From contig CAZTYX010000004.1 of assembly GCA_964617385.1 (NCBI GenBank), forward strand, positions 1-44,297: DNA of 44,297 nucleotides, given 5' to 3'. Source of the DNA: JADHMP01 sp964617385 (GTDB taxonomy: Bacteria > Bacteroidota > Bacteroidia > Flavobacteriales > Flavobacteriaceae). Both the position numbers and the translations under genes were made by a program. Under the pieces are notes generated by a model. It ran no database searches. It saw only the letters and a program-made list of their open reading frames with translations, and was not told where the DNA came from. Below, one piece after another: positions 7,721 through 17,162 of this stretch; within the stretch, counting starts at the first letter, position 1; every line of letters begins with the position of its first letter.

Positions 7721-8603
7721 ACCCGTTTTGTTGCAGCAAGCTGTTGCCGCATTGGCCGTTGTGCCTAATGGGATTTATGTAGACGCCACTTTTGGTGGCG
7801 GAGGTCATTCTCAAGAAATATTGTCTCGATTGGGTGATGCAGGTAAACTCATCGGTTTTGATCAAGATTCGGAAGCCGCACAAAATCGAATAGCAGACAA
7901 CCGATTTACGTTGATCGAGGTAAATTTTAGACATCTTAAGGCCTACTTGCAATACCACAAAATTGACCAAGTTCAAGGAATTTTAGCAGACTTTGGGGTT
8001 TCTTCTCATCAATTTGACACCGGTCAGAGAGGTTTTTCTATTCGCTATGATGGGCCTTTAGACATGCGCATGGATACCTCCCAGTCACTCACGGCCGCAG
8101 CGGTGGTTAATCAATATGCCGAATCGGACCTTGCCCGTATATTTTATGATTATGGGGAAGTAAAACAAGCGCGTAAAATTGCTGCACAAATAGTGCAAGA
8201 ACGTTTAAATCAACCGTTTAAAACCACCTTTCAGCTTAAAGAATTTTTGGGTCGTTCCATTCCAAAACGATTTGAAAATAAACTCTTGGCGCAGTGTTTT
8301 CAGGCGCTTCGTATTGAGGTGAACGGAGAATTGGAAGCGCTTAAATCTTTTTTGGAACAAGCTGAGGCTGTTTTGGCGCCTGGTGGGCGTTTGGTTTGCA
8401 TCTCCTATCATTCTCTAGAAGATCGCTTAGTGAAACGCTTTATGCAGCAAGGCAATTTTGACGGGGTTGAACAAAAGGATTTTTTTGGAAACAACACCGC
8501 ACCACTAAAACGCATTGGAAAAATGATACTTCCAGATGCTAAAGAAATAGAAACAAACAATAGGGCGCGCAGTGCCAAAATGCGAATAGCAGAAAAGAAA
8601 TGA
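7701..8603 (+). CDS. rsmH: 16S rRNA (cytosine1402-N4)-methyltransferase RsmH (MraW)
   Basis: RsmH methylates N4 of C1402 in 16S rRNA at the decoding site using S-adenosylmethionine. The 300-aa protein begins YHKPVLLQQAV, and has the SAM-binding DATFGGGGHS segment, GILADFGVSSHQFD, the QALRIEVNGEL segment and a CISYHSLEDRLVK stretch near the C-terminus, all diagnostic of the family. The start overlaps mraZ by 20 bases, and its TGA overlaps the next ATG (ATGA). It is the second gene of the cluster, as in most bacteria. Confidence 0.96.
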   Translation: MTTTYHKPVLLQQAVAALAVVPNGIYVDATFGGGGHSQEILSRLGDAGKLIGFDQDSEAAQNRIADNRFTLIEVNFRHLKAYLQYHKIDQVQGILADFGVSSHQFDTGQRGFSIRYDGPLDMRMDTSQSLTAAAVVNQYAESDLARIFYDYGEVKQARKIAAQIVQERLNQPFKTTFQLKEFLGRSIPKRFENKLLAQCFQALRIEVNGELEALKSFLEQAEAVLAPGGRLVCISYHSLEDRLVKRFMQQGNFDGVEQKDFFGNNTAPLKRIGKMILPDAKEIETNNRARSAKMRIAEKK

Positions 8604-8905
8604 ATCGATTAAGTGCTTTTTTGAATATTGATTTTTTATTGAAAAACAACGCCTTAAAAAATTGGCGGATGATCATTTTTCTGTCGCTTTTGGCGTTGAT
8701 TATGATTGCAAGCGGTCACAGTGCCGATCGTAAAATCTTCACCATTGCAGCTTATAATAATGAGATAAAAGCGCTTAAAAGCGTTTTTGTTGAGCAAAAA
8801 ACCAAGCTCATGCACCTCAAAAAAGAAACAACGGTTATGCAAACCCTCAATGCCAGTGGATTGGGCCCAGCGCAAATACCACCTATTAAAATTGAGTTAG
8901 AATAA
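8600..8905 (+). CDS. ftsL: FtsL-like cell division protein
   Basis: The 101-aa bitopic membrane protein has a short basic cytoplasmic N-terminus, one transmembrane segment (about 24-41, IIFLSLLALIMIAS) and a periplasmic part with a helical, coiled-coil-like stretch (about 50-80). Sequence similarity to proteobacterial FtsL is not visible; the call rests on topology, length and position between rsmH and ftsI, which is where the Bacteroidota FtsL-like family sits. FtsL bridges FtsQ to the FtsWI synthase. It is translationally coupled to rsmH (ATGA) and ends six bases before ftsI. Confidence 0.8.
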   Translation: MNRLSAFLNIDFLLKNNALKNWRMIIFLSLLALIMIASGHSADRKIFTIAAYNNEIKALKSVFVEQKTKLMHLKKETTVMQTLNASGLGPAQIPPIKIELE

Positions 8906-8911
8906 AACAAT

Positions 8912-10888
8912 ATGGAAAAGCAAAAACAAAATATGATGTGGCGATTTTATATGGTAGTGTTCATCATGTTTCTTTTTGCCTTGGGTATAGCCACAAAAAT
9001 TTTCATTATACAGTGGGTAGAAGGTCCTGTTTTTGAAGAACGGGCAACGGCTCAAACCTTAAAGAATGTTCCTCTGCGGCCCAGCAGGGGCAATATATAT
9101 GCAGCGGACGGTAGTATTCTAGCCACATCGGTGCCGCGTTATGAACTCCGATGGGATGCCGTGACCCCCTCTGCCTCGCGTTTTGAACAAAACAAAGTGG
9201 CTTTGGCTCAGGCATTAGGCGCTTTTTTAAATCAACCAGAAGCTGCAATTCAAAAGAAAATGGAACAAGCCCGCAACCAAAAAAATAGGTATTGGTTGGT
9301 GGCTAAAGGCTTGAGTTATTCGCAAATGCAGGAGGTTAAAAAATTTCCTTTGTTTAATGCAGGACCCTATAAAGGGGGTTTGATTGTGGAGCAATCCATT
9401 GTGCGAGAGCATCCTATGGGTAAAATAGCGGAGCGTACCATTGGTTATGAAAAAAGAGACCCTGATGGCACTTTTATTCGTGTAGGGCTGGAAGGAGCTT
9501 ATTTTCAATATTTGAATGGAGAAGAAGGCTATCGACTCAAACAAAAAATTGCAAACGGCCAATGGAAACCCATAAACGCAGACAATGAAAAAGAACCTAC
9601 CGAAGGATACGATCTCTATACTACCATTGATGTAAACATGCAAGACATTGCACAAAATGCATTGTTAAAGCAACTGGAATATTTTGAGGCAGAACACGGC
9701 ACGGTGGTGCTTATGGAGGTCAAGACAGGTGCCATAAGGGCCATTGCCAATTTGGGTAGAACCCCCCAAGGATTGTATTATGAAAAATTAAATTATGCTG
9801 TGGGTGAGTCGCATGAGCCGGGTTCTACCTTTAAAACCATGGCCATGGTGGCTGCATTGGAAGATCAAAAAATTACGGTTGACACACCCATTGAAACAGG
9901 TCAAGGGAAAATACAATTTTATGGAAAATACAATGTAAGAGACTCTAAGCGCGGAGGGTATGGAACTATTTCTGCAGGCAAGGCGTTGGAGGTTTCGTCC
10001 AATGTGGGGTTGGTAAAAATTGTGTATGAAAACTACAAAGACAATCCCAAACAATTTGTTGATCGCTTATACAATATGGGCTTAAACAAGCCGTTGGGGC
10101 TTCCCATCAAAGGAGAAGGACTTCCTAAAATACCCTATCCTGATGATAAAAACGACTGGGATGGGTTAGACCTGCCCTGGATGGCCTATGGCTATGGAGT
10201 GAGTCTTACGCCTTTGCAAACGCTCACCTTTTATAATGCACTAGCAAATGATGGGGTGATGGTGAAACCCAAGTTTTTAGAAAAAATCAGTAACCTCGGC
10301 GATACCCCAAAGCAATCCTTTGATGTAACCCTACTGAATCCTTCCATTTGTTCTCAAAGCACTTTAGAAAAAGTGCGTCAAATGCTCTTTAATGTGGTAG
10401 ATAAAAAATGGGGCACTGCCCACCGCATCAAAGATCCTTATCTTAAAATGGCCGGAAAGACAGGTACGTGTCAGGTGGATTATAGTGGCGACAATGAGAT
10501 GCAATATATTTCAAGTTTTGTGGGATATTTTCCTGCCGATGCCCCTCGTTATTCATGCATTGTAGTGATACATCGACCCGATAAATCTAAAGGGTATTAT
10601 GGTGCCACAGTAGCCGCACCTGTTTTTAAAACCATTGCTAAAAAAGTATATAATGCTACGCCTCAAAAAGTGGTCCTAAAAAAAGAGCAGTTGGACTATT
10701 TGTTGCTTGCTCCTGAAGTTTCGATTGAGGCCCCTAATGTCCTAGGATTAGAGGCTCAAGAAGCCATTCAGCTTTTGCAAGAAAAAGGATTTGAAGTAGA
10801 AGTTCAAGGCAGTGGAAGTGTTGTTTCTCAGCAAATGAAACCGAGTAAAGAAAACACATTGCAAACCATAATTCTAACGCTATCATGA
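8912..10888 (+). CDS. ftsI: Septal peptidoglycan transpeptidase FtsI (PBP3-like) with PASTA domain
   Basis: This class B penicillin-binding protein cross-links septal peptidoglycan, working with FtsW. The 658-aa protein has one N-terminal membrane anchor (about 11-34), a dimerisation/pedestal region starting with RPSRGNIYAADG (57-67), and the transpeptidase domain with the active-site motif STFK (305-308), SSN (362-364) and KTGT (516-519). A single PASTA domain follows at about 598-658. PASTA domains are usual in Gram-positive PBP2x/SpoVD and also occur in Bacteroidota FtsI. The gene ends in an ATGA overlap with murE. Confidence 0.95.
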   Translation: MEKQKQNMMWRFYMVVFIMFLFALGIATKIFIIQWVEGPVFEERATAQTLKNVPLRPSRGNIYAADGSILATSVPRYELRWDAVTPSASRFEQNKVALAQALGAFLNQPEAAIQKKMEQARNQKNRYWLVAKGLSYSQMQEVKKFPLFNAGPYKGGLIVEQSIVREHPMGKIAERTIGYEKRDPDGTFIRVGLEGAYFQYLNGEEGYRLKQKIANGQWKPINADNEKEPTEGYDLYTTIDVNMQDIAQNALLKQLEYFEAEHGTVVLMEVKTGAIRAIANLGRTPQGLYYEKLNYAVGESHEPGSTFKTMAMVAALEDQKITVDTPIETGQGKIQFYGKYNVRDSKRGGYGTISAGKALEVSSNVGLVKIVYENYKDNPKQFVDRLYNMGLNKPLGLPIKGEGLPKIPYPDDKNDWDGLDLPWMAYGYGVSLTPLQTLTFYNALANDGVMVKPKFLEKISNLGDTPKQSFDVTLLNPSICSQSTLEKVRQMLFNVVDKKWGTAHRIKDPYLKMAGKTGTCQVDYSGDNEMQYISSFVGYFPADAPRYSCIVVIHRPDKSKGYYGATVAAPVFKTIAKKVYNATPQKVVLKKEQLDYLLLAPEVSIEAPNVLGLEAQEAIQLLQEKGFEVEVQGSGSVVSQQMKPSKENTLQTIILTLS

Positions 10889-12345
10889 TTGCTTTAAAGG
10901 CTCTTTTATATCGTGTAAGTATTGAAGCTGTGGAAGGGAGCACAGAAACCCTTGTGAATCAAATTCATTTTGATTCCCGGAAAGTGTCTCAAGGCGATTT
11001 GTTTGTGGCCTTAAAAGGGCTTTTGATGGATGGGCATGAATACATATCACAGGCCATTGAACAAGGGGCTGTGGCGGTGGTTTGTGAAACAATGCCAACA
11101 AAACGTGTTGAAAGTGTGCAATATGTGGTGGTGGAAAACAGTCATAAGGCTCTTGCAATTATAGCTGATAATTATCATCAAAGTCCCTCGCAACAACTTA
11201 CCCTTGTAGGCGTTACAGGCACCAATGGAAAAACCAGTGTTGCCACGCTATTGTATGACGTTTTTTCAGCGCTTGGATTTTCATGTGGCTTGTTGTCTAC
11301 TGTAAATATCAAATATGGAAACACCAAAGTGGAAGCTACTCATACCACTCCCGATGCACTTAGTGTTCAAAAGCATTTACGCCGTATGGTTGAGGTTGGA
11401 GTTACGCACTGTTTTATGGAAGTTTCTTCTCACGGCATTGCCCAACACCGCATATCCGGATTGCATTTTTCCGGAGGGGTATTCACTAATCTCACACACG
11501 ATCACCTCGACTATCATGGAAGTTTCAAAAACTATAGAGACATTAAAAAAATATTTTTTGATGGATTGCCACCAAAGGCTTTTGCGCTGATTAATACTGA
11601 TGACAAAAACGGTGCCTTTATGGTACAAAACACCAGGGCTAAAAAGAAGGAATATGCATTAAAACGTGCGGCCGATTATCAAGTTAAAATTCTAGAACAA
11701 CAGTTTTCGGGCATGCTCTTAAAAATAAACCATCAAGAATTATGGACCCCCTTGGTGGGTACTTTTAATGCCTATAATCTTTTGGCTGTTTTTGCCACAG
11801 CGGATTTACTAGGATTAGACACTTTTGAAGTGCTTAAACAACTCAGTCAATTAAAAAGTTTGCCGGGGCGTTTTCAAATTTTTCAAACCGAAGATCAAAC
11901 CACCATTATTGTGGATTATGCCCACACCCCCGATGCACTAGAAAATGTTTTAAAGACCATCAATGCTATTCGAACCCGCAACGAAAAGGTTTTAACCATA
12001 GTGGGTTGCGGCGGTAATAGAGATAAAGAGAAGCGTCCCAAAATGGGTAAAATAGCTGCACATTATAGTGATAAAGTAATTTTTACTTCAGACAATCCGA
12101 GAAATGAATCGCCTGAAAAGATTATTGCTGAAATGATGGCCGGGGTGGGAGTTGAAGAACACCGCAAGATCATGAAAATAACCAACCGCCAAGAGGCCAT
12201 TGCCACTGCTAAACACCTTTGTGGGCCTAAGGACATTTTGCTCATTGCTGGAAAGGGACACGAAACCTATCAAGAAATTGAGGGGATGAAGCATCCGTTT
12301 GACGATTTTAAAATGGCTCAAGATATTTTTTTAAATAAAAACTGA
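10885..12345 (+). CDS. murE: UDP-MurNAc-tripeptide synthetase MurE (meso-DAP type)
   Basis: MurE adds the third amino acid of the peptidoglycan stem peptide in the cytoplasm. The 486-aa protein has the Mur ligase ATP loop GTNGKTS (112-118), HTTPDAL, and the C-terminal DNPRNE motif (403-408). The DNPR form of that motif is the known signature for meso-diaminopimelate rather than lysine as substrate, so this organism should have DAP-type peptidoglycan. GKGHE near the C-terminus also fits. The start overlaps the ftsI stop by four bases; mraY follows after two bases. Confidence 0.96.
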   Translation: MIALKALLYRVSIEAVEGSTETLVNQIHFDSRKVSQGDLFVALKGLLMDGHEYISQAIEQGAVAVVCETMPTKRVESVQYVVVENSHKALAIIADNYHQSPSQQLTLVGVTGTNGKTSVATLLYDVFSALGFSCGLLSTVNIKYGNTKVEATHTTPDALSVQKHLRRMVEVGVTHCFMEVSSHGIAQHRISGLHFSGGVFTNLTHDHLDYHGSFKNYRDIKKIFFDGLPPKAFALINTDDKNGAFMVQNTRAKKKEYALKRAADYQVKILEQQFSGMLLKINHQELWTPLVGTFNAYNLLAVFATADLLGLDTFEVLKQLSQLKSLPGRFQIFQTEDQTTIIVDYAHTPDALENVLKTINAIRTRNEKVLTIVGCGGNRDKEKRPKMGKIAAHYSDKVIFTSDNPRNESPEKIIAEMMAGVGVEEHRKIMKITNRQEAIATAKHLCGPKDILLIAGKGHETYQEIEGMKHPFDDFKMAQDIFLNKN

Positions 12346-12347
12346 TT

Positions 12348-13562
12348 ATGCTCTATTATCTCTTTGAATATCTCGAAAATAATTTTCAACTCTTTGGAGC
12401 TAGTCTGTTTCAATATTTATCTGTTCGCGCCAGCTTTGGGTTCATTTTAGCTTTGATCATTTCGCTGCTGTTTGGCAAGCGAATTATTGCTTATTTAAAG
12501 AAAAAGCAAATTGGAGAAAGTGTTCGCGATTTGGGCTTAGAAGGCCAAAAAGAAAAAGAGGGAACACCAACAATGGGCGGACTCATTATTCTTTTAAGTC
12601 TTTTGGTGCCCGTGCTTTTGGTGGCTAAACTGGAAAATATTTACATATTAATTCTATTGTTCACCGCCGTTTGGATGGGTTTTATTGGTTGGGTTGACGA
12701 TTATATCAAAATCTTTAAAAAAGATAAAGAGGGTCTCAAGGGAAAATTTAAAATTTTAGGGCAATTCTTTTTAGGCGCCATTGTGGGTGGGGTCTTATAT
12801 TTTCATCCAATGGCCACGGTGCGTACAGTTGCTGAAAGCAGTAATGCCCAAGGGGTGGTCCAACAAGTTGAAGTGGATCAAAAAGCAGTTCTAACAACCA
12901 TTCCACTCTTAAAAAACAATGAATTTGACTATGCCGATTTAATTGCTTGGACGGGTCTCACTGCCTCAAAATGGTCTTGGTTGATTTTTATTCCAGTTGT
13001 GATTTTTATTATTATGGCTGTTTCAAACGGCGCCAACCTGACCGATGGCATAGATGGTTTGGCTGCGGGAAGCTCCGTCATTATCGTAATTGCGTTAGCC
13101 ATTTTTGCATGGGTTTCTGGGAATGTAATTTTTTCAAACTATCTGAACATTATGTACATCCCCAATGTGGGAGAAGTGACTGTATTTATGGCCTCTTTTG
13201 TAGGGGCTTTGGTTGGTTTTTTATGGTATAATACCTATCCAGCAACGGTGTTTATGGGCGATACTGGAAGCCTCACCATTGGTGCGTTGATTGCTGTTTT
13301 GGCCGTTATAGTGCGCAAGGAATTATTGATACCCATCTTATGTGGCATTTTTCTAGCCGAAAACCTATCGGTGATAGTGCAGGTGGGCTATTTTAAATAC
13401 AGTAAGCGAAAAACAGGCACGGGCAAACGCCTTTTGCTAATGTCTCCTTTGCACCATCATTTTCAAAAATTGGGCTATCACGAAAGTAAAATTGTAGCGC
13501 GCTTTTGGATTGTGGGAATTCTACTTGCTATTGTTTCTATCGTAACCTTAAAAATCAGATAA
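12348..13562 (+). CDS. mraY: Phospho-MurNAc-pentapeptide transferase MraY
   Basis: MraY transfers phospho-MurNAc-pentapeptide to undecaprenyl phosphate, forming lipid I at the inner face of the cytoplasmic membrane. The 404-aa protein has about ten transmembrane segments, the GTPTMGG segment (72-78), the catalytic Asp pair in WVDDYIK (117-118), NLTDGIDGL (230-238) and the MSPLHHHF motif near the C-terminus. It is about 40 residues longer than the E. coli enzyme, mostly from a polar insertion around 155-208, which I believe is usual for Bacteroidota. murD begins immediately after the stop. Confidence 0.96.
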   Translation: MLYYLFEYLENNFQLFGASLFQYLSVRASFGFILALIISLLFGKRIIAYLKKKQIGESVRDLGLEGQKEKEGTPTMGGLIILLSLLVPVLLVAKLENIYILILLFTAVWMGFIGWVDDYIKIFKKDKEGLKGKFKILGQFFLGAIVGGVLYFHPMATVRTVAESSNAQGVVQQVEVDQKAVLTTIPLLKNNEFDYADLIAWTGLTASKWSWLIFIPVVIFIIMAVSNGANLTDGIDGLAAGSSVIIVIALAIFAWVSGNVIFSNYLNIMYIPNVGEVTVFMASFVGALVGFLWYNTYPATVFMGDTGSLTIGALIAVLAVIVRKELLIPILCGIFLAENLSVIVQVGYFKYSKRKTGTGKRLLLMSPLHHHFQKLGYHESKIVARFWIVGILLAIVSIVTLKIR

Positions 13563-14894
13563 ATGAAAGAAAAGGTGGTGGTTTTGGGGGCAGGAGAAAG
13601 TGGGGTGGGTGCCGCACTTTTGGCGCAACAGCAAGGCTATTCGGTTTTTGTTTCTGATGCAGCGAGCATACCAAAAGCCACGCAAAATATGTTTGATAGA
13701 GCAGGCATAGATTGGGAAGAAAAGCAACATAGTTTGTCTCAAATGGTTGATGCGATATGGGTTGTTAAAAGCCCAGGTATACCAAATCATGTTGCGCTTA
13801 TTCAACAATTAAAAGCCAAACAAAAAACAATTCTTTCTGAAATCGAATTTGCTTCTCGATTTACGAAGGCTACCATTATTGCCATCACTGGTAGTAATGG
13901 CAAAACTACCACCACGCTTTTAACGTATTCTATTTTAAAAGAGGCGGGCTTAAATGTGGTTGTGGGGGGCAACATAGGCAACAGCTTTGCCCGATTAGTA
14001 AAAGAAAAAACATTTGATTATTGTGTTTTAGAAATAAGTAGTTTTCAGTTGGATGACATCCATACTTTTGCTCCAAAAATTGGCGTAATTACCAATATTA
14101 CTCCAGATCATTTAGATCGCTACGAATATAATTTGGCACATTATGTACAAGCCAAAGTAAATCTCACCAATTACCAATCGGCTACTGATTTTTTGGTCTT
14201 TAATGCCGATGATCCCATTTTGGTTGATGCCCTCGAAAAACATCCTTCTAAAGCGCAACGCTATTCAATTGGATTAGAAAATAAAGCAGACGTCCAAATG
14301 GATAAGGATCACATTGCTATAAAAAATAAAAACAAAACTGTTATGATTAATACCTCCCAATTTCCCTTATCGGGAAGACACAATTTGCTCAATGCCATGG
14401 CGGCTGCTACGGTGGCCGATCTGTTAGAGATTAGCAAAGAACAAATTCAAAAAAGCCTCGCTCATTTTCAGGGAGCACCCCATCGAATGGAAAAAGCTTT
14501 TACCATCCAAAAAGTAGACTATATCAATGATTCTAAGGCCACAAATGTTAATGCCACATATTTTGCTTTGGAAAGCGTTTCCAGTCCATTGATTTGGATT
14601 GTTGGAGGTGTAGACAAAGGCAATGACTACAGTTCATTGCTGCCTTTGGTGCGCCAAAAGGTGAAAGCCATTGTGTGTTTGGGTGTCGATAACCAAAAAC
14701 TTTTAGAAACGTTTTCTGGCCTTTGTGAACCCATCATTGAAACACAAAGTATGAGCGAAGCGGTTAAGATTTGCCATCGATTGGCTGAAAAAAATGATAC
14801 CGTATTACTCTCCCCGGCTTGTGCCAGTTTTGATCTTTTTGAAAATTATGAAGACCGTGGCAATCAATTCAAAAAAGCGGTACAAAGTTTATGA
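13563..14894 (+). CDS. murD: UDP-MurNAc-L-alanine:D-glutamate ligase MurD
   Basis: MurD adds D-glutamate to UDP-MurNAc-L-Ala in the cytoplasm. The 443-aa protein has an N-terminal Rossmann-like domain starting VVVLGAGESGVGAA, the Mur ligase ATP loop GSNGKTTTT near residue 110, EISSFQLD, NITPDHLDRY and the C-terminal domain with YINDSKATN and LLSPACASFDLF, all MurD-specific. The length is typical. The start directly follows the mraY stop, and its TGA overlaps the ftsW ATG by four bases. Confidence 0.96.
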   Translation: MKEKVVVLGAGESGVGAALLAQQQGYSVFVSDAASIPKATQNMFDRAGIDWEEKQHSLSQMVDAIWVVKSPGIPNHVALIQQLKAKQKTILSEIEFASRFTKATIIAITGSNGKTTTTLLTYSILKEAGLNVVVGGNIGNSFARLVKEKTFDYCVLEISSFQLDDIHTFAPKIGVITNITPDHLDRYEYNLAHYVQAKVNLTNYQSATDFLVFNADDPILVDALEKHPSKAQRYSIGLENKADVQMDKDHIAIKNKNKTVMINTSQFPLSGRHNLLNAMAAATVADLLEISKEQIQKSLAHFQGAPHRMEKAFTIQKVDYINDSKATNVNATYFALESVSSPLIWIVGGVDKGNDYSSLLPLVRQKVKAIVCLGVDNQKLLETFSGLCEPIIETQSMSEAVKICHRLAEKNDTVLLSPACASFDLFENYEDRGNQFKKAVQSL

Positions 14895-16084
14895 AATACC
14901 TTGTTAACATAAAAGGAGATAAAGCACTTTGGGTAATATTAGCCTTATTGGCAATATTTTCTTTTTTACCCGTTTTTAGTGCTTCATCCAATCTTGTTTA
15001 TGTGGTTGGGAAGGGAACGCCTTGGGGCTATTTGGTTAAGCATTTTGTTATTTTAGCCATAGGTTTTGTCTTTATGTATGGCATCCATAAAGTGCCAAAC
15101 TACTATTTTAAAGGACTTTCTATTTTATTGCTGCCCGTAGTAATATTATTGTTGCTCTACACCGCTTCACAAGGCACCGTAATTGACGGCGCAAATGCAA
15201 GCAGATGGATTCGTATTCCCATTGTAGGATTAAGTTTTCAAACCTCCACACTAGCCACTGTTGTGGCGATGATTTACACGGCCCAATTTTTGTCTAAACA
15301 TGAGGCTAATTTTAAGCCTTTTAAAAAAGCTATTTTACCCTTTTGGCTTCCTATGGCTGTGGTGGTGGCGTTAATTTTACCCTCAAATTTATCTACTGCA
15401 GTCCTGTTGTTTGCTATGGTGTTGCTCTTGTGTTTTATTGGTGGATATCCATTGCACTACTTAATGGGTATAGTGCTTAGTGGTTTGTTGCTTTTCAGTC
15501 TCTTTTTTTTAAGTGCAAAAGCTTTTCCTGATCTTATGCCCAATCGAATTGACACCTGGATGAGTAGAATTGAAAACTTTCAAAATCCAGAAAGTGCAAC
15601 AGGAAATTATCAAATTGATCGTGCAAAAATGGCCATCGCCACTGGAAAAATTGTGGGCTTGGGTGCGGGTAAAAGCCGTATGAAAAACTTTTTACCTCAA
15701 AGTTCCTCCGATTTTATTTATGCCATTATAATTGAAGAATTTGGGTCGGTTGGCGGTATCGGATTGCTCCTCATTTATTTGTTGCTTTTGTTTAGAGTGG
15801 TGGTAATAGCCCATCGAGCTACCACCACTTTTGGTAAACTTTTAACCATTGGATTGGCACTGCCCATATTGTCTCAAGCCCTCATTAATATGGGAGTGGC
15901 CGTGCAAATCTTACCTGTAACGGGGCAAACCCTTCCCATGATTAGTAGTGGGGGCACATCGGCGTGGATGACCTGTATTGCTTTAGGGATTATTCTCGGA
16001 GTGAGTGCAACCCCACAAGAAGAAGTGCTGCAAAATGAATTAGAAACAGATAACCCATTAAAAATATTAAGTGAAACAACCTAG
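14891..16084 (+). CDS. ftsW: Septal glycosyltransferase FtsW (SEDS family)
   Basis: FtsW polymerises lipid II glycan strands at the septum in complex with FtsI. The 397-aa protein has roughly ten hydrophobic membrane segments. SEDS-family segments seen are GANASRWIRIP in the region of the conserved periplasmic loop, PNRIDTWMSRI, SSSDFIYAIIIEEFG and GQTLPMISSGGTSAWM near the C-terminus. The SSSDFIFA/IAEE-like and P-ISSGG motifs are diagnostic. The gene overlaps murD by four bases and murG by 14 bases. The cytoplasmic C-terminal tail is short and acidic. Confidence 0.95.
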   Translation: MKYLVNIKGDKALWVILALLAIFSFLPVFSASSNLVYVVGKGTPWGYLVKHFVILAIGFVFMYGIHKVPNYYFKGLSILLLPVVILLLLYTASQGTVIDGANASRWIRIPIVGLSFQTSTLATVVAMIYTAQFLSKHEANFKPFKKAILPFWLPMAVVVALILPSNLSTAVLLFAMVLLLCFIGGYPLHYLMGIVLSGLLLFSLFFLSAKAFPDLMPNRIDTWMSRIENFQNPESATGNYQIDRAKMAIATGKIVGLGAGKSRMKNFLPQSSSDFIYAIIIEEFGSVGGIGLLLIYLLLLFRVVVIAHRATTTFGKLLTIGLALPILSQALINMGVAVQILPVTGQTLPMISSGGTSAWMTCIALGIILGVSATPQEEVLQNELETDNPLKILSETT

Positions 16085-17162
16085 CATCATCATATCAGGA
16101 GGTGGAACGGGTGGGCATATTTTCCCTGCGTTGGCTATTGGTGCTGTTCTAAAGCAACGTTATAAGGATATTGATTTGCTTTTTGTGGGTGCGCTAGGAA
16201 AAATGGAAATGCAACAAGTGCCCCGAGCGGGTTTTCCCATCAAAGGGTTGTGGATTGATGGCTTTCAACGGTCATTGTCGTTACGCAATCTATTGTTTCC
16301 ACTAAAATTGTTGGTGAGTTTAATACAAGCTGCTTTAATTTTAAAACGATTTAAACCACAAGTAGTGGTGGGCACAGGTGGGTTTGCCAGTGGGGCGCTT
16401 TTAAAAGTGGCGCAATGGATGGGATATCCCACGCTCATTCAGGAACAAAATTCTTACCCTGGCATTACAAACAAAATATTGGGGCAAAAGGCAAACGTCA
16501 TATGTGTGGGTTTTGAGGCTATGGAGCGTTTTTTTCCAAAGGATAAAATTGTATTTACAGGCAATCCGGTGCGGCAGGAGATCACACAAAATACGATAAT
16601 GGCTGAGGAAGGAAAAACCCATTTTAAACTGGATTCAAAGAAAAAAGTATTAGCTGTTTTAGGAGGTAGTTTAGGCGCTAGAACAATCAATGAACTCATC
16701 GCTTCCAAACACGAATTCATTACAGCTTCAGGCTATCAAATTTTATGGCAATGCGGCAAATTATATTATGATCAGTATGCTGCCTTGGCCTCTGAATCTG
16801 TTATGATTATGCCCTTTGTGTCGGAAATGGAAGCATTATATGCTGCCGCAGATGTGCTCATTGCACGTGCTGGAGCAGGCACTTTGGCCGAATTGTGTTG
16901 TGTGGGCAAACCCGTTATTTTAATTCCTTCGCCCAATGTTACGGCCAATCATCAGGTAAAAAACGGACAGGCATTAGTGTCCGAACAAGCAGCCATAATG
17001 ATAGAAGAAAAAGAATTAAACACCACCTTTGAAGCCACTTTTACGGCACTTGTGAGTGACGCTAAAAAGCAGCAACAAATGGCTGCCCAATTAAGTGCTT
17101 TGGCCAAGCCCAAAGCAACAGATCAGATTGTGGATGCTATTGAAAAAATGATGCCTCAATGA
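16071..17162 (+). CDS. murG: UDP-GlcNAc transferase MurG
   Basis: MurG (GT28, GT-B fold) adds GlcNAc to lipid I to make lipid II at the cytoplasmic face of the membrane. The 363-aa protein begins with the glycine-rich GGGTGGHIFPALAIG loop, followed by VVGTGGFASG, QEQNSYPGITNK and, in the C-terminal domain, GGSLGARTIN and GAGTLAELCCVGKPVILIPSPN, which bind UDP-GlcNAc. The start is GTG at 16071, inside the end of ftsW; the glycine-rich loop follows at the expected distance. The stop overlaps murC by four bases. Confidence 0.96.
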   Translation: MKQPSIIISGGGTGGHIFPALAIGAVLKQRYKDIDLLFVGALGKMEMQQVPRAGFPIKGLWIDGFQRSLSLRNLLFPLKLLVSLIQAALILKRFKPQVVVGTGGFASGALLKVAQWMGYPTLIQEQNSYPGITNKILGQKANVICVGFEAMERFFPKDKIVFTGNPVRQEITQNTIMAEEGKTHFKLDSKKKVLAVLGGSLGARTINELIASKHEFITASGYQILWQCGKLYYDQYAALASESVMIMPFVSEMEALYAAADVLIARAGAGTLAELCCVGKPVILIPSPNVTANHQVKNGQALVSEQAAIMIEEKELNTTFEATFTALVSDAKKQQQMAAQLSALAKPKATDQIVDAIEKMMPQ